64,000 bases of DNA from Ramlibacter rhizophilus (GTDB lineage: Bacteria > Pseudomonadota > Gammaproteobacteria > Burkholderiales > Burkholderiaceae_C). Below, in pieces: positions 42,059 through 51,158 of the stretch. Under the pieces are notes generated by a model. The model saw only the letters and a list, made by a program, of their open reading frames with translations. It did no database searches and was not told where the DNA came from. The stretch spans positions 124,001 through 188,000 of the forward strand of contig NZ_SMLL01000009.1 of assembly GCF_004681965.1 (NCBI RefSeq), in the 5' to 3' direction. Numbering within the stretch: the stretch's first letter is position 1; the number at the start of each line of letters is the position of its first letter. Made by a program: the position numbers and the translations under genes.

Positions 42059-42172
42059 GGCGATCTCCTGAAGAGAGAAACAGTGCAGGCTGCCTGCTTG
42101 CAGCCGCGACGTGTGGGGTGGGTGGATGAGCGAAGCCGGCCAGGAACCCAGGCGGCTGCGCAAAAGCCCGCG

Positions 42173-42178
42173 ATTATA
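42173..42178 (-). promoter_or_regulatory. Possible -10 element for rpmF-plsX-fab transcript
   Basis: Consensus TATAAT on the minus strand, in the 143-nt gap between yceD and rpmF. The corresponding -35 region (GGCGTC) is weak. A leader of about 108 nt would result. Confidence 0.45.
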
Positions 42179-42201
42179 GCCCACGCGCCCGGCGCGACGC
42201 C

Positions 42202-42741
42202 TCAGCCCCGCTGCTTGAGCTTGCCCAGGATGGCGAAGGGGTTGGGCTTGCCGTCTTGCTGCGGATCGGCCGCCGGGGCAGCGACCTCGGGCAAGGGCTC
42301 GGGACAGACCTCATGGCGCGGCACCAGCGGCACCGCCATGAGCAACTCGTCTTCCAGGAGGGCGATGAGGTCGAACTGCGCACTGAGGGCGAGCAGGTCT
42401 TCCTCGGAATCGTCGTCCTGCGCCTCGGCGGCGGCCTCGTCGGCGACGAAGCGGAAGGACCGGTCCACCGACAGCGGCGTGGCGACCGGCTCCAGGCAGC
42501 GCTGGCAGGCCAGCGCGAGCACGGTCTCGGCCTGAAGGTGCAGCCAGACCTCGGGCTCGTGGTGCCGCGCGTTGCGCAGCTCGCCGCGCGCGCGCCAGGT
42601 GACGGGCTGGTCGGGGTCGCGCCCCTGGGTTTCCGCCACCAGTCGCGGGTGCTGGCCGACCGTGCTGCTTCCGGACAGTTCGGCGGCTTCTTCGGCGAAG
42701 GCGCGCACGTCCAGCCGCTGGGGTTTGAACTCCTTGGGCAT
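42202..42741 (-). CDS. YceD/DUF177 family protein
   Basis: A 179-aa acidic protein of the YceD family, which in some organisms is needed for 23S rRNA accumulation and is encoded beside rpmF almost everywhere. Two-Cys element [10 protein letters not shown] (about 77-86) and a later HEVC (about 142-145) are typical. The ATG at 42741 gives [19 protein letters not shown]; an upstream ATG adds 26 residues that overlap the divergent maf promoter and start. It is divergent from maf with 25 nt between starts. Confidence 0.88.
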   Translation of the reverse strand: MPKEFKPQRLDVRAFAEEAAELSGSSTVGQHPRLVAETQGRDPDQPVTWRARGELRNARHHEPEVWLHLQAETVLALACQRCLEPVATPLSVDRSFRFVADEAAAEAQDDDSEEDLLALSAQFDLIALLEDELLMAVPLVPRHEVCPEPLPEVAAPAADPQQDGKPNPFAILGKLKQRG

Positions 42742-42766
42742 CGGGGCAGTGTAAGAGAATCGCCCG

Positions 42767-43375
42767 ATGACGATCGCCCCCGAATCCGCCCCGAGCCGCC
42801 CCGTGGTGCTGGGGTCCACTTCGCGCTACCGCCGGGAGCTGCTGCAGCGGCTCCATCTCGGCTTCGAGGTGGCCTCGCCCGAGGTGGACGAGACGCCCTT
42901 GCCGGGCGAGACGCCCGAGGCGCTCGCGCGCCGCCTGGCGGTGGCCAAGGCACGCGCCGTGGCCGCGCGGTATCCGCAGGCGGCGGTGATCGGATCGGAC
43001 CAGGTGGCCGACCTGGACGGCCAAGCGCTGGGCAAGCCCGGAACGCACGAGCGCGCCTTCGAGCAGCTCACGCGCATGAGCGGCCGCTGCGTGGTCTTTC
43101 ATACGGCGGTCGCCGTGGTCTGCCAGGCGACCGGCTTCGAGCGCCTGTCGCTCGCGCCCGTGCAAGTGCGCTTTCGCACGCTGGCGCCGCAGGAGATCGA
43201 CGCCTACCTGCGCGCCGAGCAGCCCTACGACTGCGCGGGCAGCGCCAAGAGCGAGGGCCTGGGCATCGCCCTGCTCGATTCCATCGACAGCGACGACCCC
43301 ACGGCCCTGGTGGGCCTGCCCCTGATCCGCACCTGCGCCCTGCTGCGCGAAGCCGGCGTGAGGCTGCTCGCATGA
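42767..43375 (+). CDS. Maf-family nucleotide pyrophosphatase (YceF-like)
   Basis: House-cleaning nucleoside triphosphate pyrophosphatase (202 aa). The substrate motif VLGSTSRYRRELL (about 14-26) and the catalytic ESDQVAD-type segment IGSDQVADLDG identify Maf. This subgroup (YceF) acts on 7-methyl-GTP in Escherichia coli, where yceF also sits next to yceD-rpmF; subgroup assignment is from context and motif. It overlaps the next gene by 4 nt (ATGA). Confidence 0.92.
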   Translation: MTIAPESAPSRPVVLGSTSRYRRELLQRLHLGFEVASPEVDETPLPGETPEALARRLAVAKARAVAARYPQAAVIGSDQVADLDGQALGKPGTHERAFEQLTRMSGRCVVFHTAVAVVCQATGFERLSLAPVQVRFRTLAPQEIDAYLRAEQPYDCAGSAKSEGLGIALLDSIDSDDPTALVGLPLIRTCALLREAGVRLLA

Positions 43376-44127
43376 GCGCGGCCGGCCGGCTGCTGCTGGT
43401 GCCCGCGCCGCTGGACTTCGGCTGCGACGAGCAGGTGCCGATCGAGTCCGTGATGCCCGCCGGCACGATGGCGCAGGCCGCGGACCTGCGCCACTGGCTG
43501 GTGGAAAACGCCAAGAGCGCGCGGGCCTGCCTCAAGCGCATTGCGGAACACCATCCGCTGTCCGCGCCGCTGCAGGCCCAGTCCATCGTGGAGTTGCCGC
43601 GTGAGCTGCACAAGAAAGGCGATGACGGCACCGGCTTCGACGCCCGCGCGCTGCTGCGCCCCGCCCTGGAAGGCCATGACCTGGGTCTCATGAGCGAAGC
43701 CGGCATGCCCGCCGTTGCGGACCCGGGCGCGTCCGTGGTCCGGGCGGCGCATGCGCTGGGCATCGAGGTGCTGCCGCTGGTCGGGCCGTCCTCGCTGCTG
43801 CTGGCCCTGGTGGCCAGTGGCCTCAATGGCCAGAACTTCGCCTTCGTGGGCTACCTGCCGCAGGAGTCCGCCGCCCGCGTGCAGCGCATCCGCGAGCTGG
43901 AAACCCTGGCCCTGCGCACCGGGCAGTCTCAGCTGTTCATCGAGACACCCTACCGGAATGCCGCCCTGCTCGGCGCCCTGCTCCAGGCCCTGTCGCCCGG
44001 CACGCGCCTGTCGGTCAGCAGCGGCCTGACCCTTCCTGCGGCACGCACGCGCAGCGACACGGTGGCCGGCTGGCGAGAACGTCCGCAGGCCGTGGGAGGC
44101 CCGGCCGTTTTCGCCATCGGGCGCTGA
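43372..44127 (+). CDS. SAM-dependent tetrapyrrole-methylase family protein (RsmI-like)
   Basis: A 251-aa methyltransferase of the Corrin/porphyrin methylase fold. GLMSEAGMPAVADPGASVVRAA (nt 43682-43747) and PLVGPSSLLLALVASGLNGQ are the RsmI-type SAM- and substrate-site motifs. RsmI methylates the ribose of C1402 in 16S rRNA. The N-terminus differs from true RsmI and it is shorter (RsmI is about 285 aa), so the target RNA is uncertain; Burkholderiales often carry both. It is coupled to maf. Confidence 0.85.
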   Translation: MSAAGRLLLVPAPLDFGCDEQVPIESVMPAGTMAQAADLRHWLVENAKSARACLKRIAEHHPLSAPLQAQSIVELPRELHKKGDDGTGFDARALLRPALEGHDLGLMSEAGMPAVADPGASVVRAAHALGIEVLPLVGPSSLLLALVASGLNGQNFAFVGYLPQESAARVQRIRELETLALRTGQSQLFIETPYRNAALLGALLQALSPGTRLSVSSGLTLPAARTRSDTVAGWRERPQAVGGPAVFAIGR

Positions 44128-44145
44128 GCCGCCGGCGGCTCAGCG
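44122..44145. terminator. 24-bp perfect palindrome spanning two convergent stop codons
   Basis: CGCTGAGCCGCC (44122-44133) is followed at once by its reverse complement GGCGGCTCAGCG (44134-44145). It contains the methylase TGA (44125-44127) and the sppA stop (44140-44142). As RNA it gives a 10-bp stem with a 4-nt loop in both directions; there is no U-tract. Confidence 0.55.
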
Positions 44146-45138
44146 GATGGAAGGCGCGAGCTGCAGCGCGCGGACGGCGCCCGTCCCGATCGAGGCGCCG
44201 AAGCGCGAGGCCAGGCGCTCGGCCAGGTTCTCGCGCCGGGTGTAGTCGATCACCTCCTCGGCCTTGAGCACCTCGCGGGCCACGTAATCCAGGCTTCCGA
44301 GCTGGTCGGCCAGGCCCAGCTCGATCGCGCGCGAGCCGGTCCAGAACAGGCCTGAGAACAACTCGGCGTCTTCCTTGAGGCGCTTGCCGCGGCCCTGGCG
44401 CACGACGTCGATGAACTGCTGGTGCACCTCCTGCAGCATGTCCTTCACATAGGCGCGGTCCTGCGCGGTCTGCGGCCGGAACGGATCCAGGAAACCCTTG
44501 TGCTCGCCGGCCGTGATGAGGCGGCGCTCGATGCCGAGTTTGTCGATCAGCCCGGTGAAACCGAACCCGTCCATCAGTACGCCGATGCTGCCGACGATGC
44601 TGGCCTTGTTCACGTAGATGCGGTCCGTGGCTGCGGCGATGTAATAGGCGGCCGAAGCGCAGGACTCCTCCACCACGGTGTAGATCGGCTTCTTGTGCTT
44701 CTCGCGCAGGCGCTGGATCTCGTCGTTGATGAGGCCGGCCTGCACCGGGCTGCCGCCGGGCGAGTCGATCAGGAGCACCACGCCCTGCGCGCCCGCGTCC
44801 TCGAAGGCGCTGCGCAGCGAAGCCACCACGTTCTCCGCGCTGTTGGTGTCGTCGGCGCTGATGGCGCCGCGGATCTCGACGAGTGCGGTATGCGGCAGCG
44901 CCTTGCTCGCCGAACTCGGGCCGCCGCGCCAGAGCAGCGCCCACGCAAGAAACACCAGGAACACCAGCCAGGCCACGCGCAGGCCCACGCGCCAGCGGCG
45001 CGCCGCGCGCTGCTCCTGCAGGTTGGCCAGCATCAGGCGTTCGAGCGAGCCGCGCTCCCAGCCGGAGGCGGATTCGGAGGCGACGGGGGAAGGCGACGGG
45101 GGAAGGCCCGACTCTTCGGGCGGGGGACGGTCGGACAT
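44140..45138 (-). CDS. sppA: Signal peptide peptidase SppA, short form (S49 family)
   Basis: Inner-membrane protease that degrades cleaved signal peptides (332 aa). One membrane helix at about 51-70; the catalytic domain follows. LIDSPGGSPVQAG precedes the nucleophile Ser162 in CASAAYYIA, and Lys214 in GEHKGFLDPF completes the Ser-Lys dyad, with the same 52-residue spacing as Bacillus SppA. It is the single-domain form, not the Escherichia coli tandem form. It starts 3 nt after the Rieske gene. Confidence 0.94.
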   Translation of the reverse strand: MSDRPPPEESGLPPSPSPVASESASGWERGSLERLMLANLQEQRAARRWRVGLRVAWLVFLVFLAWALLWRGGPSSASKALPHTALVEIRGAISADDTNSAENVVASLRSAFEDAGAQGVVLLIDSPGGSPVQAGLINDEIQRLREKHKKPIYTVVEESCASAAYYIAAATDRIYVNKASIVGSIGVLMDGFGFTGLIDKLGIERRLITAGEHKGFLDPFRPQTAQDRAYVKDMLQEVHQQFIDVVRQGRGKRLKEDAELFSGLFWTGSRAIELGLADQLGSLDYVAREVLKAEEVIDYTRRENLAERLASRFGASIGTGAVRALQLAPSIR

Positions 45139-45141
45139 CGG

Positions 45142-45504
45142 TCAGAACACCAGCGGTTGGAGGTTGAAGGCAGTATGCCAGCGCACCACGCCCTCGCTTT
45201 CAGAGAGGGCGATCTTGACCAGCCCGCCCCGGCAAGGCCCCCCGGCGCAGCGGCCGCTGTCGGGCTCGTAGGCGGCACCGTGCGAGGCGCACAGCAGCCA
45301 GCGGCCGCTGTCGTCGAAGAAGCGGTTCGGCTGCCAGTCCATCTCCATGGCCACGTGCGCGCAGCGGTTGAGGTAGGCGTGCACCTGCCCGCGCCAGCGC
45401 ACGGCAAAGGCGCGGCAGCTCTGGCCGCCGTAGATCACATCGAAAGGTACGGCCGGTCCGGCCTCGACCAGGTCGGCGGAGTTGCACAGCGCGATGGCGT
45501 CCAT
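45142..45504 (-). CDS. Rieske [2Fe-2S] ferredoxin-like protein
   Basis: A stand-alone Rieske domain (120 aa) with Cys48-x-His50 and Cys72-x2-His75, the canonical 2Fe-2S ligands. There is no signal peptide or membrane helix, so it should be a cytoplasmic electron carrier. It lies between the HAD phosphatase gene (17 nt) and sppA (3 nt). No oxygenase or reductase is encoded near; partner unknown. Confidence 0.88.
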   Translation of the reverse strand: MDAIALCNSADLVEAGPAVPFDVIYGGQSCRAFAVRWRGQVHAYLNRCAHVAMEMDWQPNRFFDDSGRWLLCASHGAAYEPDSGRCAGGPCRGGLVKIALSESEGVVRWHTAFNLQPLVF

Positions 45505-45521
45505 GCAGCGCCTCTTTCCGC

Positions 45522-46181
45522 TCAGGCGTTCGCCTGAAGCCAGTCGTGCAGTTCGCGCACCGAGTGAGCAATGAACCGCGGCGCCAGGTCGTGGAAGCCA
45601 TCGATCTCATGCGCGCCGTAGCTCACCCCCACCGCAGCGCAGCCGGCATTGCGGGCCATCTGCAGGTCGTGCGTGGTGTCGCCGATCATCAGCGTGCGCG
45701 CAGGCGCCACGCCGAACTCCTCCATCAGCTCATGCAGCATGAGCGGGTGGGGCTTGCCGGCCGTCTCATCGGCGGTGCGGGAGCCGTCGAAGACGCCGGC
45801 CAGCGCGGCCGAGTGCAGCGCCTCGTCCAGCCCACGGCGGGACTTGCCCGTGGCCACGGCCAGCCGGTGATGGCGCGCCTTGAGCGCCTGCAGCATCGGC
45901 AGCACGCCCTCGAACAGGCACAGGTCGTCGTGATGCGCGGCGTAGTGATGGCGGTAGCGTGCCCCCAGCTCGGGGTACTTGTCGGCGGGCACGTCCGGCG
46001 CGGCATGCGCGAGGGCCTGGTGCAGGCTCATGCCGATCACGTAGGCCGCCGAGCGCTCGCTGGGCTCTCGGCCGCCCACATCCACCACGGCGCGCTGGAT
46101 GCAGCGCACGATGATGGCGGTGGAATCGAACAGGGTGCCGTCCCAGTCGAAGGCGATCAGGTCAAACTGGCGGGGACGCAT
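45522..46181 (-). CDS. HAD-IA hydrolase, phosphoglycolate phosphatase-like
   Basis: A 219-aa haloacid dehalogenase-superfamily phosphatase. Motif I FDWDGTLFDS holds Asp12 and Asp14; motif II is VATGKS, motif III includes GKPHPLML, and motif IV is MIGDTTHDLQMA. The cap domain is the C1 helical type, as in Gph. Substrate cannot be fixed from sequence. It overlaps the end of rluC by 20 nt, an arrangement often seen in Betaproteobacteria. Confidence 0.87.
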   Translation of the reverse strand: MRPRQFDLIAFDWDGTLFDSTAIIVRCIQRAVVDVGGREPSERSAAYVIGMSLHQALAHAAPDVPADKYPELGARYRHHYAAHHDDLCLFEGVLPMLQALKARHHRLAVATGKSRRGLDEALHSAALAGVFDGSRTADETAGKPHPLMLHELMEEFGVAPARTLMIGDTTHDLQMARNAGCAAVGVSYGAHEIDGFHDLAPRFIAHSVRELHDWLQANA

Positions 46182-47178
46182 CGTGCGGGTCGGTGAAGGC
46201 GTGAAGCTCGGCGGGAAGGGGCGCCACCAGGGCGATGGGCTCGGCGCTGGCCGGATGGGCGAACTGTAAACGCCAGGCGTGAAGGAACATGCGCCGCAGG
46301 CCTTCGCGCGACAGCGCCTTGTTCACCTCGAACTGCCCGTACTTGTCGTCGCCCAGGATGGGATGGCCCTGGGACGCCAGGTGCACCCGGATCTGGTGCG
46401 TGCGGCCGGTCTTGATGGTCACTTCCAGCAGCGAGGCCTCCGCGAGGCCGGCGCGTGCGAGCTGCGGCGACGCTAGCACGCGGCCGACCTTGACCAGCGT
46501 GATCGAGCGCATGCCCTCGGGGTCGTCCCTGGCCACCACCCGCACGCGCCGCTCGCCATCGGCCTGCAGGTACTTGTGCAGCGGGATGTCGATCACCTTG
46601 CGGCTGGCGGGCCAGCGGCCGCTCACCAGGGCCAGGTAGGTCTTGCCGGTCTCGCGCTCGCGGAACTGGTCCTGCAGGCGGGTCAGCGCCGAGCGGCGCT
46701 TGGCCACCAGCAGCAGCCCGGAGGTCTCGCGGTCCAGGCGGTGCACCAGTTCCAGGAACCGCGCCTGCGGCCGGGCCTGGCGCAGCTGCTCGATGACGCC
46801 GAAGCTCACGCCGCTGCCGCCGTGCACGGCCACGCCGGCCGGCTTGTCGATCGCGAGCAGGTGTTCGTCCTCGTAGAGCACGGGGAACTCGCGCGCGGGC
46901 GCCGGCCGTTCCTGCTTGAGCCCGACCTGGGCCGACAGCCGCACCGGCGGCACGCGCACCACGTCGCCGGCGGCCACCCGGTCGTCGGCGGCGGCGCGGC
47001 CCTTGTTCACGCGTACTTCGCCGCTGCGGATGATCCGGTAAACGTGGCTCTTGGGAACGCCCTTGAGGTGCCGCACCAGGAAGTTGTCGAGGCGCTGGCC
47101 GGCGGATTCTTCATCCACTTGCAGGGTGCTCGCCTGCGCGGCGCCGGGCCCGCCGCTGCCCCCTATAATCTGTTTCAC
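46162..47178 (-). CDS. rluC: 23S rRNA pseudouridine synthase RluC-like
   Basis: Makes pseudouridines at 955, 2504 and 2580 of 23S rRNA in Escherichia coli (338 aa here from GTG). An S4 RNA-binding domain covers about 27-85; the catalytic Asp149 lies in LVHRLDRETSGLLLVAK. The frame stays open 200 codons upstream, but that part is antisense to the rne leader and has no family character, so I chose the GTG at 47178. It is divergent from rne, as in Escherichia coli. Confidence 0.92.
   Translation of the reverse strand: MKQIIGGSGGPGAAQASTLQVDEESAGQRLDNFLVRHLKGVPKSHVYRIIRSGEVRVNKGRAAADDRVAAGDVVRVPPVRLSAQVGLKQERPAPAREFPVLYEDEHLLAIDKPAGVAVHGGSGVSFGVIEQLRQARPQARFLELVHRLDRETSGLLLVAKRRSALTRLQDQFRERETGKTYLALVSGRWPASRKVIDIPLHKYLQADGERRVRVVARDDPEGMRSITLVKVGRVLASPQLARAGLAEASLLEVTIKTGRTHQIRVHLASQGHPILGDDKYGQFEVNKALSREGLRRMFLHAWRLQFAHPASAEPIALVAPLPAELHAFTDPHDASPPV
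47164..47169 (+). promoter_or_regulatory. Possible -10 element for rne
   Basis: Consensus TATAAT on the plus strand, near the start of divergent rluC. It would give a leader of about 550 nt for rne. No good -35 is visible in the GC-rich upstream sequence. Confidence 0.4.
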
Positions 47179-47725
47179 TGGCGCGCTGACGTAAGTGGTT
47201 GATTTTTCTTGGAGTTTATTCCACCACCACGCCCGCGGCCGCCGGTAAGGTCGATGCCACTGGAATCCACACGCGCGGGAGCGCCGCCAGCCGAAGTCTG
47301 GCGGTGGCCCGGCGGGGTCCCAGCCCCGGGACGACTTCGAACGCACCGATACGGAATACAAGCCCGGCAGCCATGGCGCTGCCAGGCGGACAGAAGCGAG
47401 ACGACACCTGTGTTCATGGCGATGCTGCATGCTTTGTGGCCCGGGCTCCCGAGCCCGGCCGCGGGCCTGCGCGCGCCGCCCCGCGCCGCGTGCGCAGGGC
47501 CCGGCGGGCCGGCGAAAGCCGCGCGGCCCGCGGCACACCAGGGGCGCCCACCCGGCCGCCGTCCGCTCGCCACCGTCCACGCGCCCCGGCCACGCCCCCT
47601 GGACATCCGTCCGACGGGCTGGGCCCTCTAGGCAATTCCCTCTCGCTTCGAAGCCGCACCTGGCATCGTGGACCCGAGGCTCCCAGCCCCGGGTGAACCA
47701 TGTTTGACAACAAGAAGGTGACGCG
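47179..47725 (+). other. Long rne leader / rluC-rne intergenic region
   Basis: About 550 bp without a convincing gene; open frames on both strands look like GC-rich shadows. As RNA it forms strong hairpins: CCGCCAG (47284-47290) with CTGGCGG (47298-47304), and CCGGGCTC (47441-47448) with GAGCCCGG (47451-47458). In Escherichia coli a long structured rne leader mediates autoregulation by RNase E cleavage; the same role is likely here but the sequences are not comparable by eye. Confidence 0.6.
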
Positions 47726-50700
47726 ATGAAGCGTATGCTGATCAATGCCACGCAGGCCGAAGAGCGCCGGCTGGCCATCGTCGATGGACAGAAGCTCCTC
47801 GACTACGAAATCGAGATCGAAGGGCGCGAGCAGCGCAAGGGCAACATCTACAAGGCCGTGGTGACACGCGTCGAGCCCAGCCTGGAGGCCTGCTTCGTCG
47901 ATTACGGCGAGGACCGCCACGGCTTCCTGCCGTTCAAGGAAATCTCCCGCCAGTACTTCCAGCAGGGCGTCCCCGTCTCCCAGGCGCGGATCAACGACGT
48001 CATCAAGGAAGGCCAGGAACTGCTGGTGCAGGTGGAGAAGGAAGAGCGCGGCAACAAGGGCGCGGCGCTCACCACCTTCATCTCGCTGGCCGGCCGCTAC
48101 GTGGTGCTGATGCCCAACAACCCGCGCGGCGGTGGCGTGAGCCGCCGCATCGAGGGCGATGACCGCGCCGAGCTCAAGGAGGCGATGGACCAGCTGGAAT
48201 ATCCCAACGGCATGTCCATCATCGCGCGCACCGCCGGCATCGGCCGCAGCGCGCCCGAACTCCAGTGGGACCTGAACTACCTGCTGAAGCTGTGGAACGC
48301 CATCGACGGCGCCGCCAAGGGCGGCAAGGGCGCCTTCCTCATCTACCAGGAATCCTCGCTCGTCATCCGCGCCATTCGTGACTACTTCAATCACGACATC
48401 GGCGACATCCTGATCGACACCGACGACATCTTCGACCAGGCGCACCAGTTCATGGCGCACGTGATGCCGGAGCACGCGGCCAAGGTCAAGCGCTACCGGG
48501 ACGATGCGCCCCTGTTCAGCCGCTTCCAGATCGAACACCAGATCGAGTCGGCCTACGCCCGCGAGGTCAAGCTGCCCTCGGGTGGCGTGATCGTCATCGA
48601 CCACACGGAGGCGCTGGTCTCCATCGACGTCAACTCGGCCCGCGCCATCAAGGGCGGCGACATCGAGGAAACGGCCACCCGCACCAACCTGGAGGCCGCC
48701 GACGAGGTCGCCCGCCAGATGCGCCTGCGCGACCTGGGCGGCCTGATCGTCATCGACTTCATCGACATGGAGGAGTCGAAGAACCGGCGCGAGGTGGAAA
48801 ACCGCCTGCGCGACGCGCTGCGCCAGGACCGCGCCCGCGTGCAGTTCGGCACCATCAGCAAGTTCGGCCTCATGGAGATGAGCCGCCAGCGCCTGCGCCC
48901 GTCCCTGTCCGAAGGCGCGTCCATCCCCTGCCCGCGCTGCGGCGGCCACGGGCACATCCGCGACACGGAGAGCTCGGCGCTGCAGATCCTGCGCATCATT
49001 CAGGAAGAGTCCATGAAGGACAGCACCGCCGCCGTGCACGTGCAGGTGCCGGTGGAAGTGGCTTCCTTCCTGCTGAACGAGAAGCGCACCGAGATCGCCA
49101 AGATCGAGCTGAAGCAGCGGATCAGCGTGATCATGATCCCCAACAAGTCCCTGGACACGCCGCACTACAAGCTGGATCGCCTCAAGCACGACGACCCGCG
49201 CCTGGACAGCCTCGTGGCCAGCTACCACATGGCCGTCGAGGTCGAGGACCCGACCACCGTCACCCGCCGCTCGCAGGAGCGCACCAACCGGCAGGAGCCG
49301 GTGATCAAGGGCGTGCTGCCCGACGCACCGGCGCCGATCGCGCCGCCGCGCCCGGAACCCACGCGCACGGCGGCACCGGCCGCGGCGCGCGCGCCGGCAC
49401 CCGCTCCCGCGCCCGCACCCGCCGCCGCACCGGTGGACGGCTTCATGGGCTGGCTCAAGGCCCTGTTCGCCGCCATCTCGCCGCCGCCGGCGGCCGCGCC
49501 CGCCGAGGCCCCGGCGCCGGCCAGCGTGCCGGAAGCACGGCGCGAGCCGCGCGGTGAAGGCCGCGGCGAGGGCCGCTCGGAAGGCCGTGGCCGCGGTCGT
49601 GGCCGCGGTCGCTCCGAGGGCCGCACCGGCGAGGCCCGCGCTGCCTCCGGCGAGGCCGTCGAGGCGAGCGCCCGCGGCACCGAGGCGCGCGAAGGCCGCC
49701 GCGGTCGCGGCGACCGGGAAGGCCGCGAACCGAGGGAGGGCCGCGAAGGCCGCGAACCCAGGGAAGGCCGCGAGTCGCGCGAAGGGCGTGAAGCGCTCGA
49801 CCTGCGCGAGGGCCGCCCGGCCCGCGAGGCGCGTGAACCGCGCGAGGGGCGTGAACCACGTGAATCGCGCGAGGCGCGTGAACCGCGTGAGGGGCGTGAA
49901 CCGCGTGAATCGCGCGAGGGGCGTGAACCGCGAGAGGCTCGTGAATCGCGCGAGGGCCACGAAGGCCGCGATGGCCGGGAGGCCCGCGAACCCCGTGAGG
50001 CCCGCCAGCCGCGCGAGCCCCGCGAAGGCCGCGGCCCGCGTGAGCCGCGCGAAGCCCGCCCGCCCCGCGAAACCGAAGCCGGCGTGCAGGCGGACGAGCT
50101 CACCGGGCTGGCCGCATCGCCCGAGACCCTGGACGAGGCCGTGCCCGCGGCCGAGCGTGCCGAGCGCGCGCCCCGTGGCGAAGGCGGCGAGCGCGGCGAA
50201 GGCCGCCGCGAGCGCGGGGAAGGTCGGCGCGAGCGTGGCGAACGCCGGCCCGGTCGTGGACGCGACGAAGCGCCCGCCTCCGAGCAGGCCGCGGTCGCCG
50301 GCATCGACTCCGCCGAGCAGGCCACGCTGATCCAGGCCGAAGTGGAACTGGTCGCGCAGGCCGCTGCGGCCGAGACCGCCGGCGAGACCACGGAAACGTC
50401 CGCCGCCGGCGACAACGGTGAAGTCCGACGCGAGCGCCGTTCGCGTGACCGCTATGGCCGCGAGCGCCGTGAACGCGGTGAGCGCGGCGACCGTGCCGAG
50501 CGCGCCCCGCGCGAGGAGGCCGCCACCGCCGACGAGCCGCCCGCGCCCGCCGGCGAGCTGATCATCGAGGTCGAGCCGCGCCGTCCGCGCTACGCCACCG
50601 GCTTCGTCGCCGACGATGAAGCGGCGCCGGTTGCGGCCGAGCCGGCCGCCCCCGCCGCCCGTGCCGGTGCGGCGCTGCCCAAGGTGCAGGCCTACGAGCT

Positions 50701-50935
50701 GCCGGTCGGCGAGCTGGCCCAGGTGGCCGAAGGCTCGGGCCTGCAGTGGGTCAGCTCGGACGCGCAGAAGGTCGCCGCAGTCCAGGCCGCGATGGCGGCC
50801 GAGCCGCAGCCAGTGCACGTGCCGCGTGAGCGCCCTGCCCCGGTGGTGATCGACGAAGGTCCGCTGGTGCTGGTCGAAACGAAACGCGACCTGCGGCAGT
50901 TCCAGACGCCGAACGAGCCCGGCGCGTCGGCCTGA
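47726..50935 (+). CDS. rne: Ribonuclease E
   Basis: Endoribonuclease that leads mRNA decay and tRNA/rRNA processing and scaffolds the degradosome (1069 aa). [20 protein letters not shown] is the family start. An S1 domain covers about 35-120; metal-site Asp residues lie in SIDVNSAR and IDFIDMEE; the Zn-link is Cys402 and Cys405 in PCPRCGGHG. From about residue 520 the protein is disordered: first Pro/Ala-rich, then (about 606-792) a long tract of GREPRE-like repeats, then an Arg/Glu-rich tail. A strong AAGAAGGTGA site precedes the ATG. Confidence 0.96.
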   Translation: MKRMLINATQAEERRLAIVDGQKLLDYEIEIEGREQRKGNIYKAVVTRVEPSLEACFVDYGEDRHGFLPFKEISRQYFQQGVPVSQARINDVIKEGQELLVQVEKEERGNKGAALTTFISLAGRYVVLMPNNPRGGGVSRRIEGDDRAELKEAMDQLEYPNGMSIIARTAGIGRSAPELQWDLNYLLKLWNAIDGAAKGGKGAFLIYQESSLVIRAIRDYFNHDIGDILIDTDDIFDQAHQFMAHVMPEHAAKVKRYRDDAPLFSRFQIEHQIESAYAREVKLPSGGVIVIDHTEALVSIDVNSARAIKGGDIEETATRTNLEAADEVARQMRLRDLGGLIVIDFIDMEESKNRREVENRLRDALRQDRARVQFGTISKFGLMEMSRQRLRPSLSEGASIPCPRCGGHGHIRDTESSALQILRIIQEESMKDSTAAVHVQVPVEVASFLLNEKRTEIAKIELKQRISVIMIPNKSLDTPHYKLDRLKHDDPRLDSLVASYHMAVEVEDPTTVTRRSQERTNRQEPVIKGVLPDAPAPIAPPRPEPTRTAAPAAARAPAPAPAPAPAAAPVDGFMGWLKALFAAISPPPAAAPAEAPAPASVPEARREPRGEGRGEGRSEGRGRGRGRGRSEGRTGEARAASGEAVEASARGTEAREGRRGRGDREGREPREGREGREPREGRESREGREALDLREGRPAREAREPREGREPRESREAREPREGREPRESREGREPREARESREGHEGRDGREAREPREARQPREPREGRGPREPREARPPRETEAGVQADELTGLAASPETLDEAVPAAERAERAPRGEGGERGEGRRERGEGRRERGERRPGRGRDEAPASEQAAVAGIDSAEQATLIQAEVELVAQAAAAETAGETTETSAAGDNGEVRRERRSRDRYGRERRERGERGDRAERAPREEAATADEPPAPAGELIIEVEPRRPRYATGFVADDEAAPVAAEPAAPAARAGAALPKVQAYELPVGELAQVAEGSGLQWVSSDAQKVAAVQAAMAAEPQPVHVPRERPAPVVIDEGPLVLVETKRDLRQFQTPNEPGASA
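49720..50075 (+). repeat. Tandem GREPRE-type repeat within rne
   Basis: Degenerate DNA repeats of about 12-30 nt encode runs of [12 protein letters not shown] and AREPRE (roughly residues 666-783 of RNase E). Units such as GGGGCGTGAACCGCGTGAAT recur nearly unchanged around 49840-49940, suggesting recent slippage or unequal recombination. The encoded tract is a highly charged Arg/Glu low-complexity segment. Confidence 0.8.
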
Positions 50936-50941
50936 GCCACG

Positions 50942-50971
50942 CCTTCACCGCGGCCGCAGCCGCGGTGAAGG
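50942..50971 (+). terminator. Strong hairpin after rne
   Basis: CCTTCACCGCGGC (50942-50954) pairs perfectly with GCCGCGGTGAAGG (50959-50971), a 13-bp stem with a CGCA loop, 6 nt after the rne stop codon. It has no U-tract, but stability and position support termination or 3'-end protection. Confidence 0.6.
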
Positions 50972-51060
50972 GCCTGCAGGGCTCGCCCCGTCCGAAGCAA
51001 CTCTTTGCCCTTCGTCGATACGCGTAGGGCGAACGGATGTGCCCGAGGCGGAATTTGGTG

Positions 51061-51158
51061 TCGCGCGATGGGCTTCGACAAGCCCTCAACAAACAGCGAC
51101 TTCACGCCCCGTCGGGTCCCATCCGTTCGGGCCGAGCCTGTCGAAGCCCATCGCGCGA
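51061..51158. repeat. 98-bp element with 20-bp perfect inverted ends
   Basis: TCGCGCGATGGGCTTCGACA (51061-51080) is repeated in reverse complement at 51139-51158 around a 58-nt spacer. The half-sites contain GGCTTCGACA, the core of a widespread betaproteobacterial intergenic repeat. It can form a long hairpin in either transcript of the convergent rne and hemY genes. Confidence 0.75.

Noticed and set aside
47199..47696. Plus-strand frame of 165 codons in the rne leader
   Set aside because: Arg/Pro/Ala-rich with no ribosome site and disrupted by strong hairpins; better explained as untranslated leader.
46162..47778. RluC extended by 200 residues at the N-terminus
   Set aside because: The extension runs antisense through the rne leader and lacks family similarity; the GTG at 47178 gives the expected length and S4 domain.
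47414..50818. A 1134-codon open frame antisense to rne
   Set aside because: It mirrors the repeat-rich, GC-rich rne sequence; it has no start signals or family motifs, while rne has full RNase E motifs on the other strand.
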